Assembly (NCBI RefSeq): GCF_043876835.1
Contig: NZ_JBAWJZ010000001.1
Span: forward strand, 513,929 to 577,928
Direction of reading: 5' to 3'
DNA length: 64,000 nucleotides
Source: Yeosuana sp043876835
GTDB taxonomy: Bacteria; Bacteroidota; Bacteroidia; Flavobacteriales; Flavobacteriaceae
The position numbers and the translations under genes are program-made. The notes below the pieces were generated by a model. The model worked only from the letters and a program-made list of their open reading frames with translations. It was not told where the DNA came from and ran no database searches. Below, piece after piece: positions 43,736 to 53,686 of this stretch (positions are counted from its first letter, which is position 1; the number at the start of each line of letters is the position of its first letter).

Positions 43736-45556
43736 ATGTTAGAACTTGCCGGCATTATTATTTTAGGAATATTAGCACAATGGGTGGCTTGGAAGTTTAA
43801 AATTCCAGCTATTCTCCCTTTAATATTAATTGGTTTATTAGTAGGCCCTATTGCTGCTGCATTTTTAAGTGAAGATGGCTCAAAATGGATAGAACCTGTT
43901 TGGAATGGTACCAAAGGATTATTTCCTGGAGAAGGATTGTTTTATTTTGTTTCTCTGGCTATAAGCATTATTCTTTTCGAAGGAGGATTAACCTTAAAAC
44001 GTGCTGAAATAAAACATGTAGGTCCAGTAATAACGAAACTGATTACAGTTGGTTCAGCTATTACATTTTTTGGGGCAGGGTTATTGGCGCGATATATATT
44101 TGGACTCAGTTGGGAAATTTCCTTTTTGTTTTCAGCATTAATAATTGTTACCGGACCAACAGTTATAACACCTATTTTAAGAAACATACCTCTTAAAAAA
44201 GATGTTTCTACAGTATTAAAATGGGAAGGCATTTTAATTGATCCTATTGGTGCTTTAGTGGCGGTATTGGTATTTGAATTTATTAGTGTAGAAGGCGATA
44301 GAGGTTTTACTAAAACGGCTTTGATAGAATTTGGAAAGATCATCCTTTTTGGAACCACTTTTGGTTTCACATTTGCCCACGCCTTAGCATTTGCGGTTAA
44401 CAAAAAACTTATTCCACACTATTTATTAAATGTTGCATCTCTTTCTGCTGTATTGTTGGTTTTTGTTGAATCTGAAATTTTTGCTCATGAATCTGGTCTG
44501 CTTGCTGTTGTGGTTATGGGGATGGTTTTGGGTAACGGTAAACTGGAAAATATTAAGGAATTGCTTTACTTTAAAGAATCATTAAGTGTTTTACTTATAT
44601 CGATTCTGTTTATTTTGTTAGCTGCCAACATTAATATTGACGATTTAATGCTGCTTTATAGATGGGAAACAGTTGCGCTTTTTGCTTCTGTAGTATTTAT
44701 TTTAAGACCTATTGGCGTTTTTTTGTCAACCATTGGCTCAAAACTTCAATTTAATGAAAAGCTTTTTATTAGCTGGGTTGGACCAAGAGGAATTGTTGCA
44801 GCAGGTATCGCTTCGCTTTTTGGAAGCAAATTACTAAAAGAAGGGGTTGCTGGCGCTGAATATATTACACCTTTAGTGTTTATGATTGTTCTTGGAACAG
44901 TGTTACTTAATGCTACAACAGCAAGAGTTTTTGCAAAACTTGTTGGAGTATTTCTAAAAAAATCTGAAGGTATTTTAATAATTGGAGCATCACAATTTTC
45001 TAGGTTAATTGGCAGGTATTTAGAAGACAACGGCAGACACGTTGTTTTAATAGATAGCAACCAAAATAATATACTATTAGCCCAAGACTTAGGATTAGAG
45101 GCTTTTAATGTCGACATTTATTCGGAAACTTTGGAAGATAATATAGAACTTAACGATGTTGGGTTTTTAATGGCACTCACAGGAAGCTCTGACATTAACG
45201 AATATGCCATTAATAAATTTAGCCAACAATTTGGAGAAAATGGTTCGTTTAGATTAATTTCTGTTGAAGAAATGAGCAATCCCGAAAATAGCCCAAGAGA
45301 AGGATTATTTTCACACACAGATGATTTTATAAAGCTTACAGAAGTGGCACGTAAATACCCTATAATTCATGAAATCGAAATTAAAGATCGTGCTCATTAT
45401 GAAAAGTTAATTGAAATTACCAATAAGGATGAGGATAGAATCCCTTTATTAGTAATGGATAAACGAGGTGTTCTTGAAATCATCTCGTCTTATAATACTG
45501 CTATTAGTAAAGTAGAAAAAGGGTATAAACTGGTATATTTAGGCAAGCGTTTTTAA
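43736..45556 (+). CDS. CPA1-type Na+(K+)/H+ antiporter with TrkA-N domain
   Basis: 606 residues. About 12 helices with the exchanger signatures LAISIILFEGGLTLKRAE, GPTVITPILRN and WEGILIDPIGALVAV, then SWVGPRGIVAAGIASLF. A TrkA-N-like domain follows (about 415-540: GILIIGASQFSRLIGRYLEDNGRHVVLID). Such NhaP-type proteins use the proton gradient to expel Na+ or K+ and regulate pH. It is divergent from the CPA2 antiporter across a 201-bp gap and ends at a strong bidirectional terminator. Confidence 0.88.
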   Translation: MLELAGIIILGILAQWVAWKFKIPAILPLILIGLLVGPIAAAFLSEDGSKWIEPVWNGTKGLFPGEGLFYFVSLAISIILFEGGLTLKRAEIKHVGPVITKLITVGSAITFFGAGLLARYIFGLSWEISFLFSALIIVTGPTVITPILRNIPLKKDVSTVLKWEGILIDPIGALVAVLVFEFISVEGDRGFTKTALIEFGKIILFGTTFGFTFAHALAFAVNKKLIPHYLLNVASLSAVLLVFVESEIFAHESGLLAVVVMGMVLGNGKLENIKELLYFKESLSVLLISILFILLAANINIDDLMLLYRWETVALFASVVFILRPIGVFLSTIGSKLQFNEKLFISWVGPRGIVAAGIASLFGSKLLKEGVAGAEYITPLVFMIVLGTVLLNATTARVFAKLVGVFLKKSEGILIIGASQFSRLIGRYLEDNGRHVVLIDSNQNNILLAQDLGLEAFNVDIYSETLEDNIELNDVGFLMALTGSSDINEYAINKFSQQFGENGSFRLISVEEMSNPENSPREGLFSHTDDFIKLTEVARKYPIIHEIEIKDRAHYEKLIEITNKDEDRIPLLVMDKRGVLEIISSYNTAISKVEKGYKLVYLGKRF

Positions 45557-45567
45557 AAACACTTTAT

Positions 45568-45608
45568 AAAACAAAAACATCCAAAAATTTTTTGGATGTT
45601 TTTGTTTT
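45568..45608. terminator. Bidirectional terminator between antiporter and GH31 genes
   Basis: Perfect 20-base arms (45568-45587 and 45589-45608) with a GGATG core and A/T tracts on both sides serve the two convergent genes. Confidence 0.85.
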
Positions 45609-45616
45609 AATTAAAA

Positions 45617-48019
45617 TTATAAAATTTGAATTTCTGTAAAACCTTTAGGAATGATGAACGAATTTTCACTTTTTACCTTTGTTTTTTCAAACAGAAACTC
45701 TTCTTTATCAATTATAATTTTAGAAACATTAAAAGGAAACCCGTGTAAGTTTATTTTAAAGGTTTCAAAAGGCGCAACATATTTGCCAGATTTGTGTTGA
45801 TGAATGCTTAATTCTGTTTTGGTTCCAATCAAATTTAGATTTCTTAAGCTATAACGGCCTTTTATATAATCATAACCATCATGAGCATCCTCATAAATTT
45901 GAGAGGATTCTTTACCTTTTTTATAATAAATATCAAGAGTTATTTGTTCAATGGTTTTTTCTCCAACATATTGTTGTACAGGGTATTTTGGAATGATAGC
46001 ACCTTCTTTTACAAATATTGGCATACTATCTAAATCTGCATCTACCCAAAGTTCCTGACCTCCTTCAATAAGTTGGTCTGTCCAGAAATTATACCAATTA
46101 CCTAAAGGAACATACATTCGTCTGCCTTTAGCATTAGCCTCAATAATTGGGCAAACTAAGATTTTATCTCCAAAAATAAACTCATCATTTCTATAATGAG
46201 TATGTGGGTCTAATTGATCGTAAAGTACTAGCGATTTTAAAATTGGAATACCTTCAGTAGCATATCTCCAAAAGGACGTATACAAGTAAGGCAATAATTG
46301 GTAACGCAACTCAATAAATTTTCTAACCACGTTAGTCACGTTAGTTCCAAAAGCCCAAGGTTCTTGGTCTCCATGGTCTCCAGAAGAGTGCGTTCTACAG
46401 AAAGGATGGAAAACCCCTAATTGTATCCAACGCGCATATAACTCTCCATTAGGTTGTTCAGCAAATCCACCTATGTCTGACCCAATAAATGAAAAACCAG
46501 ACATACACATGCGTTGCGCTTGAATATTGGCTATGCTTAAATGTTCCCAAGTTGCTACATTATCACCGGTCCAACTTGAGGTGTAACGCTGTGTACCGGA
46601 AAAAGCCGCACGAGTTATAACAAAAGGTCTTTTAGGGTATGAGAACTTTTTTAAACCTTGGTAGGTGGCTCTTGCCATTTGCATTCCATATACATTGTGT
46701 GCTTTTCTGTGACTACAAAGATTGCCTTCATAATAATGTCTTACATCGTTAGGGAATGATTTTCCTGGAACATCCATAACGGCTGGTTCATTCATATCAT
46801 TCCAAACACCTTTAACACCAATGTCTTCTACTAATTCTTTAAATAGATCAGACCACCAATCGCGAACTTCTGGGTTTGTAAAATCAGGGAAATAACATTC
46901 ACCTGGCCATACTTTACCTTTCATATATGGGCCATCTGCTCGTTTACAGAAATAATCCTTTTCCAGACCTTCTTTAAAAACGCTATAATCATTATCTATC
47001 TTAATTCCAGGGTCAATAATTACAATGGTTTTAAACCCATCATCAGCCAACTCTTTAACCATTCTTTTTGGGTCTGGAAAATGTTCTTTGCTCCAGGTAA
47101 AACACCTGAACCCTTCCATGTAGTCAATATCTAAATATATAGCGTCACAAGGAATTTGTAATTCTCTAAATTTTGAGGTAATTTCTTTTACTTTGGCTTC
47201 AGGGTAATAGCTCCATTTACACTGATGATATCCTAAAGCCCATAAAGCAGGCATTTCATGAGGCTTTCCGGTTAAATCAGTGTAGTTGGCAACAACCTCA
47301 GACATGTCTGGACCATAGAAAAAATAGTAGTTTATTTCACCACCTTCAGCCCAAAAACTAGTAATGTTTCTGCGTTCGTGGCAAAAATCAAAATGCGAGC
47401 GAAATGAATTATCGAAAAAGATTCCGTAAGCTTTTTTGTTTTGTAATAAACCAGTGTAAAAAGGAATTGCTTTGTAAATTGGATCTGAATCTTTTCCAAA
47501 GGCGTATGAATCTGTTACCCAGTTTTCAAAACGTTTTCCTTTTAAATTGTTATCAACAGGTTTGTCTCCTAAACCATAATAAGCTTCACTACTATGTGAT
47601 ATTTTTGACATTTTAACCACGTCTCCTCCAAATTCATAGCTTTCTTCCCAATGAAATCCTAGTTCATCTTCGCAAATCACATCAAGGTCTTTAGCGTCTA
47701 GAATAGATGTGCGTGTGTCTAGTTTTGAAATATAACAAACAAGTTTAGAAGTCGTTATAATATATTTTTCATCATCTTCTGTGACTTCAAGAAAATTGTA
47801 GCCCCTGCTTGCATATTTGGTAATGGCATACGAGAAATCTTTTTCAAAAATACCAGTTGTTGTATATCTAAATCTTATAACACTATCTCTTACAACTGTA
47901 ACATGTAAGGTTACATTATTTTCTGTAGTAAAAGAAAGTGTGTCTAGGTTTTTTTTGTATGAAATTATTTTGGACGGAAATAAGTTTCCTTTGTATTCTA
48001 ATTCAGTATTTAATATCAT
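45617..48019 (-). CDS. GH31 alpha-glucosidase
   Basis: 800 residues, no signal peptide, so probably cytoplasmic. A beta-sandwich N-domain with YYGLGDKP leads into the GH31 barrel (about 250-600). The segment DAIYLDIDYMEGFRCFTW, the nucleophile in GVWNDMNEPAV (Asp about 406) and the acid/base in SSWTGDNVATWEHL (Asp about 484) are intact. C-terminal beta domains follow. It releases alpha-linked glucose from maltodextrins. Located downstream of glgB but after a strong hairpin, so partly independent; the context suggests glycogen or maltodextrin turnover. Confidence 0.92.
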   Translation of the reverse strand: MILNTELEYKGNLFPSKIISYKKNLDTLSFTTENNVTLHVTVVRDSVIRFRYTTTGIFEKDFSYAITKYASRGYNFLEVTEDDEKYIITTSKLVCYISKLDTRTSILDAKDLDVICEDELGFHWEESYEFGGDVVKMSKISHSSEAYYGLGDKPVDNNLKGKRFENWVTDSYAFGKDSDPIYKAIPFYTGLLQNKKAYGIFFDNSFRSHFDFCHERRNITSFWAEGGEINYYFFYGPDMSEVVANYTDLTGKPHEMPALWALGYHQCKWSYYPEAKVKEITSKFRELQIPCDAIYLDIDYMEGFRCFTWSKEHFPDPKRMVKELADDGFKTIVIIDPGIKIDNDYSVFKEGLEKDYFCKRADGPYMKGKVWPGECYFPDFTNPEVRDWWSDLFKELVEDIGVKGVWNDMNEPAVMDVPGKSFPNDVRHYYEGNLCSHRKAHNVYGMQMARATYQGLKKFSYPKRPFVITRAAFSGTQRYTSSWTGDNVATWEHLSIANIQAQRMCMSGFSFIGSDIGGFAEQPNGELYARWIQLGVFHPFCRTHSSGDHGDQEPWAFGTNVTNVVRKFIELRYQLLPYLYTSFWRYATEGIPILKSLVLYDQLDPHTHYRNDEFIFGDKILVCPIIEANAKGRRMYVPLGNWYNFWTDQLIEGGQELWVDADLDSMPIFVKEGAIIPKYPVQQYVGEKTIEQITLDIYYKKGKESSQIYEDAHDGYDYIKGRYSLRNLNLIGTKTELSIHQHKSGKYVAPFETFKINLHGFPFNVSKIIIDKEEFLFEKTKVKSENSFIIPKGFTEIQIL

Positions 48020-48065
48020 AAATAGCGCAATTTTGTAAAAGGCGAAAATACTGAAATTAATAAAT

Positions 48066-48103
48066 TTTAATCCCGCTTTTTTAGTAAAAAAAGCGGGATT
48101 AAA
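48066..48103. terminator. Hairpin between glgB and the GH31 gene
   Basis: A perfect 17-bp stem (48066-48082 with 48087-48103) with a 4-base loop and a CCCGC core. It probably ends most of the glg transcript before GH31. Confidence 0.75.
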
Positions 48104-48153
48104 TTATAGAGTACATAAAGTAAATGGTTAATAATTAAATAAATCTTAACGTT

Positions 48154-50064
48154 TTAAGATTTTATTTTAAACACTATGATGCTTAATGGAGGCAAGACAA
48201 GTTCGGCGGAAAAATCCTTTCCATTCCAAGCTTGTTTTTTTATGGTAATATCGTTTTTATTTGAAACTCCGCTTCCTCCAAATTCTATAGCGTCACTATT
48301 AAAAACTTCTTCAAGTTTTCCTTTTAAAGGAACACCTATACAGTATTTATCATGAACGGTTGGAGTCAGATTGCAAACAACGATAACATTATCTTCTTCC
48401 CTGTATCCTTTTCTAATATATGAAATTACCGAATTTTCATGATCATCGTAACTTATCCACTCAAAACCCTGTCCGCTAAAGGCCACTTCAAATAAAGCGG
48501 GTGTATTCTTGTAAAATGTATTTAATGCTTTAAAATAATTTTGAAGATTTTTATGAGGATCAAATTCTAATAAATTCCAGTTTAAACTACCTTGAAAATC
48601 CCATTCATTATATTGTCCAAATTCACCACCCATAAACAGTAATTTGGTGCCTGGATGTGTAAACATGTAGCCATATAATAAGCGTAAATTGGCAAATCGT
48701 TGCCACTCGTCACCGGGCATTCTTCCTAACAAAGAGTTTTTACCATAAACAACTTCATCGTGCGATAACGGCAACATGAAATTTTCACTAAAAGCGTACG
48801 CTAAACTGAATGTAATTTCATTTTGATGATATTTTCTATATACTGGGTCTTTAGCAAAATATTCCAAAGTATCATGCATCCAACCCATCATCCACTTCAT
48901 ACCAAAACCAAGTCCACCTATAAAAGTAGGTTTTGAAACCATAGGAAACGCTGTTGATTCCTCCGCAATGGTTTGAACGTCTGGGAATGATTTATAAACT
49001 TCTGTGTTTAATTCTTTAAGAAAATCAATCACTTCAAGATTTTCTCTTCCTCCATAAATATTTGGTTCCCATTCGCCATCTTCCCTGGAATAATCTAAAA
49101 ATAACATGGATGCTACAGCGTCAACACGTAAACCATCGGCATGATATTGTTCAAGCCAAAATATAGCATTACTGATAAGGAAAGATTTAACTTCGTTTCG
49201 GCCATAATTAAATATTAAACTTTTCCAATCTTGATGATATCCTTTTCTTCTATCAGGATGTTCATATAAACAAGAACCATCAAAAAAGCCTAATCCATGT
49301 GCGTCTTCAGGAAAATGTGATGGTACCCAATCTAAAATAATGCCTATATCATTTTGATGTAATTTATCTACCAAATATTTAAACTCTTCGGGATATCCGA
49401 ATCTAGAAGTAGGAGCAAAGTACCCTGTAACTTGATAACCCCATGAAGGATCATAAGGAAATTCCATAATTGGCATGAGCTCTACGTGTGTAAAATTCAT
49501 GTCCTTAACATAAGCCACTAACTCATCTGCCAACTCAAAATAGGACAAAAAACGATCTTCTTCAACTTGTTTTTTCCATGACCCTAAATGGACTTCATAA
49601 ACCGAATATGGTGCATCAAGTGCATTATGTTTTTTGCGTTTTTTCAGCCACGAGCTATCTTTCCATTTGTAAGTATCATCCCAAACAATAGAAGCTGTTT
49701 TTGGAGGATGTTCACAACGTGTTGCGTATGGATCTGCTTTTTCGGTTTTTATATCATTATGATGACTATGAATTTTGTATTTATAAATATTTCCTTTGCC
49801 TACAAAAGGAATAAAACCTTCCCATATTCCGCTTCCATCCCAACGAACATTTAATTGATGCTCGCCTTCTATCCAAAAGTTAAAATCTCCAATAACCGAA
49901 ACAGATTTGGCACTTGGAGCCCAAACCGAAAAATAGGTGCCGTCTATTCCGTCAACAGTTGTGATGTGAGACCCAAATTTTTCATATAATCTGTAATGTT
50001 TTCCTGCTTTAAAAAGGTTAATATCAAAGTCTGAAAAAAGACTGTAAACTTTTACTTTTGCCAT
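48154..50064 (-). CDS. glgB: 1,4-alpha-glucan branching enzyme
   Basis: 636 residues. An N-terminal CBM48 (about 20-115: GTYFSVWAPSAKSVSVIGDFNFW) precedes the GH13 barrel, with the nucleophile in DGLRVDAVASML (Asp about 313), the acid/base in TIAEEST (Glu about 364) and the third acid in LPLSHDEVV. It makes alpha-1,6 branches in glycogen. It starts 6 bases after the maltokinase stop, tightly coupled to the GlgE pathway genes. Confidence 0.95.
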   Translation of the reverse strand: MAKVKVYSLFSDFDINLFKAGKHYRLYEKFGSHITTVDGIDGTYFSVWAPSAKSVSVIGDFNFWIEGEHQLNVRWDGSGIWEGFIPFVGKGNIYKYKIHSHHNDIKTEKADPYATRCEHPPKTASIVWDDTYKWKDSSWLKKRKKHNALDAPYSVYEVHLGSWKKQVEEDRFLSYFELADELVAYVKDMNFTHVELMPIMEFPYDPSWGYQVTGYFAPTSRFGYPEEFKYLVDKLHQNDIGIILDWVPSHFPEDAHGLGFFDGSCLYEHPDRRKGYHQDWKSLIFNYGRNEVKSFLISNAIFWLEQYHADGLRVDAVASMLFLDYSREDGEWEPNIYGGRENLEVIDFLKELNTEVYKSFPDVQTIAEESTAFPMVSKPTFIGGLGFGMKWMMGWMHDTLEYFAKDPVYRKYHQNEITFSLAYAFSENFMLPLSHDEVVYGKNSLLGRMPGDEWQRFANLRLLYGYMFTHPGTKLLFMGGEFGQYNEWDFQGSLNWNLLEFDPHKNLQNYFKALNTFYKNTPALFEVAFSGQGFEWISYDDHENSVISYIRKGYREEDNVIVVCNLTPTVHDKYCIGVPLKGKLEEVFNSDAIEFGGSGVSNKNDITIKKQAWNGKDFSAELVLPPLSIIVFKIKS

Positions 50065-50070
50065 GTTTTG

Positions 50071-51705
50071 TTAATGATTAATAATGTTAGAAATTCCTTT
50101 TAAAGGAATAACGGCCCATTGTGGACGAGAATTGAGTTCGTAACCCAATTCATAGACTGCTTTTTCAAGTAAGCAGTATTTTAAAATGAAAACACGCTCT
50201 TGATTATATCCTAAATTTAAATTAGCATTTTGTGTTTCAGTAACATAAGTTCCTAAAAACAGACCTGTAATAAAACCATATAATATCTCTCCGGCTTTAA
50301 ATAAGTCTTCTTGAGGTGCTTTATAGTGGTCCTTTATGTTATTAAAAATTGTCGCATAAATAGCATAATGAAACGATCTAAATAATCCAGCAACATCTTT
50401 AAGCGGAGGTTGTTTTACCTTTCGATCTCTAATGGTACTTTCTGGTTCTCCTTCAAAATCTAAAATAAAGAAATCATCATCATCAACCAAAATTTGACCT
50501 AAATGGTAATCACCATGAACTCGAATACGTTCACCTTTAAGTTTGGTCCAATCAAAGGTTACAAAACGTTTTCTGATGAGGTTTTTTTTATCAAGAAATT
50601 CATTTGCTAATTCTAAAGCCAATCCATCTAATTTATGCAGATTGTTTTCAATAGTATTCAGTCTGTTTTGAAACTGGTAAAGCATTCTGTTTTTTAACCA
50701 AACCGTATAATCATCATTAAAATGAGTAGGCGTAAAGGCGGTTTCTTCAAATTCTGAACCTAAAGCAATGTGCATTTCAGCAGTACGTTTTGCTAAAGTT
50801 TTAACTTTTAAAAACAAGTTTAATCCAGCCCAATCAATAATTTGTGGAGGAATGTCTTTAATGTTTAAACGCTGAAATAATGTTGTTTTTGGTAATGAAT
50901 GGATTTTAATTTTTTTATGTTCTAAATTTGAAAATACTTTATGTAATTCTTTAAGCATATATTCCCAAGCATCGCCTTCATTTGGAACCATTTCTTGAAG
51001 TAAAGCTATGGTAATATAATCATTGTCAGAATCTACTATGTTTATGCTTCCTAAATAAGCGGGTGTATTTTTAAAGCCTTTTTTCTCGGATAAAAACTGA
51101 CTCATTTCAAAATCTGGGTTTTTATCGGCATAAATACGTCTGAAGAATTTCAAAACATATTTATCATTATAAATTAATGAGGTATTACTTTGTTCTAATC
51201 CCATGAATCTTGAAGATTCATAGGTAATATTATTTAATAGAATACTTTTATGATACTGTACTTTTGTGGTATCTTTAGGTAGCGCTGTAACAATACGTTC
51301 AAAAACTAACTTTCTGAATGATTCAAGGTTTGTGGCATCAATAATAAACCCTTCCTTCCCTTTAATACTTATAGGGAGTATGCGGTCTTTATGAGAAAAA
51401 TTCTCATCAGTAACAAAGGCTATAGGTAAAAAATAATGTTGATAAAAAGCCTCTACAAAATTCACTTCCAGAATCAAACCATAATAAACTTCACCAAATT
51501 GCTGAATTCTAAAATATTCAGACAGTTCAATGTATTTCATTTTGCTGGCTTTGCCACCATACCAACGTTGGTTTAAAATATAATCACCTAATACATCAGA
51601 AAGAAAAACTTTTACAAACGATTTATTTTCTAACAAATCATCCCAATTATCATCGAAATTGAAAGACTGCATAATCGTTGTTTTTGTTTCTTCTTTTTTA
51701 GACAT
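50071..51705 (-). CDS. mak: Maltokinase (Mak/Pep2-type)
   Basis: 544 residues. The N-terminal cap has DYILNQRWYGGKASK, and the kinase-like C-lobe carries IRVHGDYHLGQILVDDDDFFILDFEGEP (catalytic Asp and DFE metal site near 398-425), the pattern of Mak/Pep2 proteins related to aminoglycoside phosphotransferases. Maltokinase phosphorylates maltose to maltose 1-phosphate, the GlgE substrate. In many bacteria it is fused to or next to trehalose synthase TreS; no TreS is present in this window. Placed between glgE and glgB with gaps of 2 and 6 bases. Confidence 0.88.
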   Translation of the reverse strand: MSKKEETKTTIMQSFNFDDNWDDLLENKSFVKVFLSDVLGDYILNQRWYGGKASKMKYIELSEYFRIQQFGEVYYGLILEVNFVEAFYQHYFLPIAFVTDENFSHKDRILPISIKGKEGFIIDATNLESFRKLVFERIVTALPKDTTKVQYHKSILLNNITYESSRFMGLEQSNTSLIYNDKYVLKFFRRIYADKNPDFEMSQFLSEKKGFKNTPAYLGSINIVDSDNDYITIALLQEMVPNEGDAWEYMLKELHKVFSNLEHKKIKIHSLPKTTLFQRLNIKDIPPQIIDWAGLNLFLKVKTLAKRTAEMHIALGSEFEETAFTPTHFNDDYTVWLKNRMLYQFQNRLNTIENNLHKLDGLALELANEFLDKKNLIRKRFVTFDWTKLKGERIRVHGDYHLGQILVDDDDFFILDFEGEPESTIRDRKVKQPPLKDVAGLFRSFHYAIYATIFNNIKDHYKAPQEDLFKAGEILYGFITGLFLGTYVTETQNANLNLGYNQERVFILKYCLLEKAVYELGYELNSRPQWAVIPLKGISNIINH

Positions 51706-51707
51706 TT

Positions 51708-53645
51708 CTATTTAATTATTTTAAAAACATGAAATGGTAAAGTTGGGTGTAATTCAATATAATTCCATTCGCTTTGCCAATTATATATGTTTTCAGTTAG
51801 AAGATCATGCATTTGTATAAGATGTCCGTGAGGAACATTTAATTCATGTAAAGGCACTTGCACGGAGCCTTGCTGAGAATAGTAAGGATCTAAACTAATG
51901 ATAATTAATAGTTCGTTGGTTTTAGAATCATTCCACTTGTAAAAAGCCAATAAATTATTGTTCTCTATGTAGCAAAATTTAATGTTATTGGTTTGTTGAA
52001 GCGCTTCGTTATTATGACGAATTTGATTTATTTTAGTGATAATGGTTATTAATTTATTCTCTTTGTTCCAATCATAATGACACAACTGGAACTTTTCGGA
52101 ATTAAGATATTCTTCTTTTCCCGGAACCGCGTCATCAATCATAAATTCAAACACAGGGCCATAAATACCAATGTTAGAGCTTAAGGTTGCTGCCAATACA
52201 TATCGCTGAATATATTTAGACTCATTAGCGCCTTGTAAATGCATTGGGTTAATGTCTGGAGTATTTGGCCAAAAATTAGGACGCATATATTCACGTTGAT
52301 CTGTTTTGGTTAGTTCTTCAACGTATTCAATCAATTCGTGTTTGGTATTTCGCCAAGTAAAGTAAGTATAAGATTGCGTATAACCTTGCTTACCTAATTG
52401 TTGCATTACTTTTGGCCTAGTAAATGCTTCAGCTAAAAACAATACATCCGGATGTTTTGCTTTGACTTGTGCAATTACCCAATTCCAAAAATAATAAGGT
52501 TTTGTGTGTGGATTATCTACTCTAAAAACATGAATACCACAATCTATCCAATACAGTAAAATATCTAAGCATTCTTGCCATAGGTTTTTATAATCGTCGT
52601 TTTCCCAATAAATTGGCAAGATATCTTGATATTTTTTCGGAGGATTTTCAGCATATTGAACTGTGCCATCTGGACGCCATTTAAACCACTGCGGATGTTC
52701 TTTTACCCAAGGATGGTCTGGTGCAGCTTGAAGCGCATAATCCATGGCGATTTCAATATTAAACTCTTTAGCTTTTTGAATTAACGATTTAAAATCTTCA
52801 ACAGAGCCTAATTGTGGGTGCAAGTCTTTATGTCCACCGTATTTCGAACCAATTCCCCAAGCAGATCCTACATCGCCATCATGAGCAGTTGTCGTATTAT
52901 TTTTTCCTTTTCTGTTGACCTCGCCTATAGGATGAACAGGAGGAAAATACAAGGTATCAAATCCCATTTTAGCCACTCTTGGTAATAAACGCTCACAATC
53001 TTTAAAGGTTCCGTGAACACCTTCGTGTTCTGAGGTAGAACGAGGAAAAAATTCATACCATGTGCTGAATCTAGCTTTTAATCTGTCAACATAAACAGGA
53101 AAATCCTTTGAAGTATTTGCTAAAAATTTTTGAGGATGATTGATGAAAATTTGATGCAATCTATCACAAGTTGCTTCTTTAATTGCTTCCTCATATTGGT
53201 GTTCGTCTGCAAAAATATTTATAAGGTGGTCTAAGAAAAGTGAATCGTTTTTCTCTGTTTTATCTTTTATTTTTTTAAGAAACTCAATACCTTCAAGCAA
53301 TTCAGACTTTACATATTGATTGTCATCAATTTTTCTTTCAATACCATGTTGCCAGTTAAGGGCGTAATCAACCCAACCTTCAACTTTATACGTGTAATAA
53401 CCTTGTTTTTCAACCGTGAAAGAGGTTTGCCATTCATCATTTACAAGATGTTGAAGACGAACTTCTTTCCAATTTTTATCCTTTTCATGTTTATATAAAA
53501 CAGATGCCGCTATAACATCATGACCATCGACAAGTACATGAGCATTTACGGTTATAATTTCATTTACAACTCGTTTTATAAAAAAATCACCATCGTTTAT
53601 TTTAGGGGAAACATAGTCAATGACGACCCGTTTTTGATTTTGCAT
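51708..53645 (-). CDS. glgE: Alpha-1,4-glucan:maltose-1-phosphate maltosyltransferase
   Basis: 645 residues, the normal GlgE length. An N-terminal beta-sandwich (about 1-110) and a helical insert (about 110-190) precede the GH13_3 barrel. This holds FPPVHPIGEVNRKGKNN, the donor-site segment YAENPPKKYQDI, the nucleophile in HVFRVDNPHTKP (Asp about 373) and the acid/base in FLAEAFTRPK (Glu about 403). The enzyme extends alpha-1,4-glucans by maltosyl units from maltose 1-phosphate. Its presence between glgC and mak defines this cluster as a GlgE-type pathway rather than classical GlgA-only glycogen synthesis. Confidence 0.94.
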   Translation of the reverse strand: MQNQKRVVIDYVSPKINDGDFFIKRVVNEIITVNAHVLVDGHDVIAASVLYKHEKDKNWKEVRLQHLVNDEWQTSFTVEKQGYYTYKVEGWVDYALNWQHGIERKIDDNQYVKSELLEGIEFLKKIKDKTEKNDSLFLDHLINIFADEHQYEEAIKEATCDRLHQIFINHPQKFLANTSKDFPVYVDRLKARFSTWYEFFPRSTSEHEGVHGTFKDCERLLPRVAKMGFDTLYFPPVHPIGEVNRKGKNNTTTAHDGDVGSAWGIGSKYGGHKDLHPQLGSVEDFKSLIQKAKEFNIEIAMDYALQAAPDHPWVKEHPQWFKWRPDGTVQYAENPPKKYQDILPIYWENDDYKNLWQECLDILLYWIDCGIHVFRVDNPHTKPYYFWNWVIAQVKAKHPDVLFLAEAFTRPKVMQQLGKQGYTQSYTYFTWRNTKHELIEYVEELTKTDQREYMRPNFWPNTPDINPMHLQGANESKYIQRYVLAATLSSNIGIYGPVFEFMIDDAVPGKEEYLNSEKFQLCHYDWNKENKLITIITKINQIRHNNEALQQTNNIKFCYIENNNLLAFYKWNDSKTNELLIIISLDPYYSQQGSVQVPLHELNVPHGHLIQMHDLLTENIYNWQSEWNYIELHPTLPFHVFKIIK

Positions 53646-53686
53646 TATAGTAGTAGATTAGAATCAATAAATTTTTTAATCAGTCA

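Noticed and set aside
43729..45318. Several minus-strand ORFs of 60-150 residues opposite the CPA1 antiporter
   Set aside because: They are shadows of a strong transporter gene whose motifs and codon pattern are on the plus strand; the antisense products have no signal peptide or family motif.
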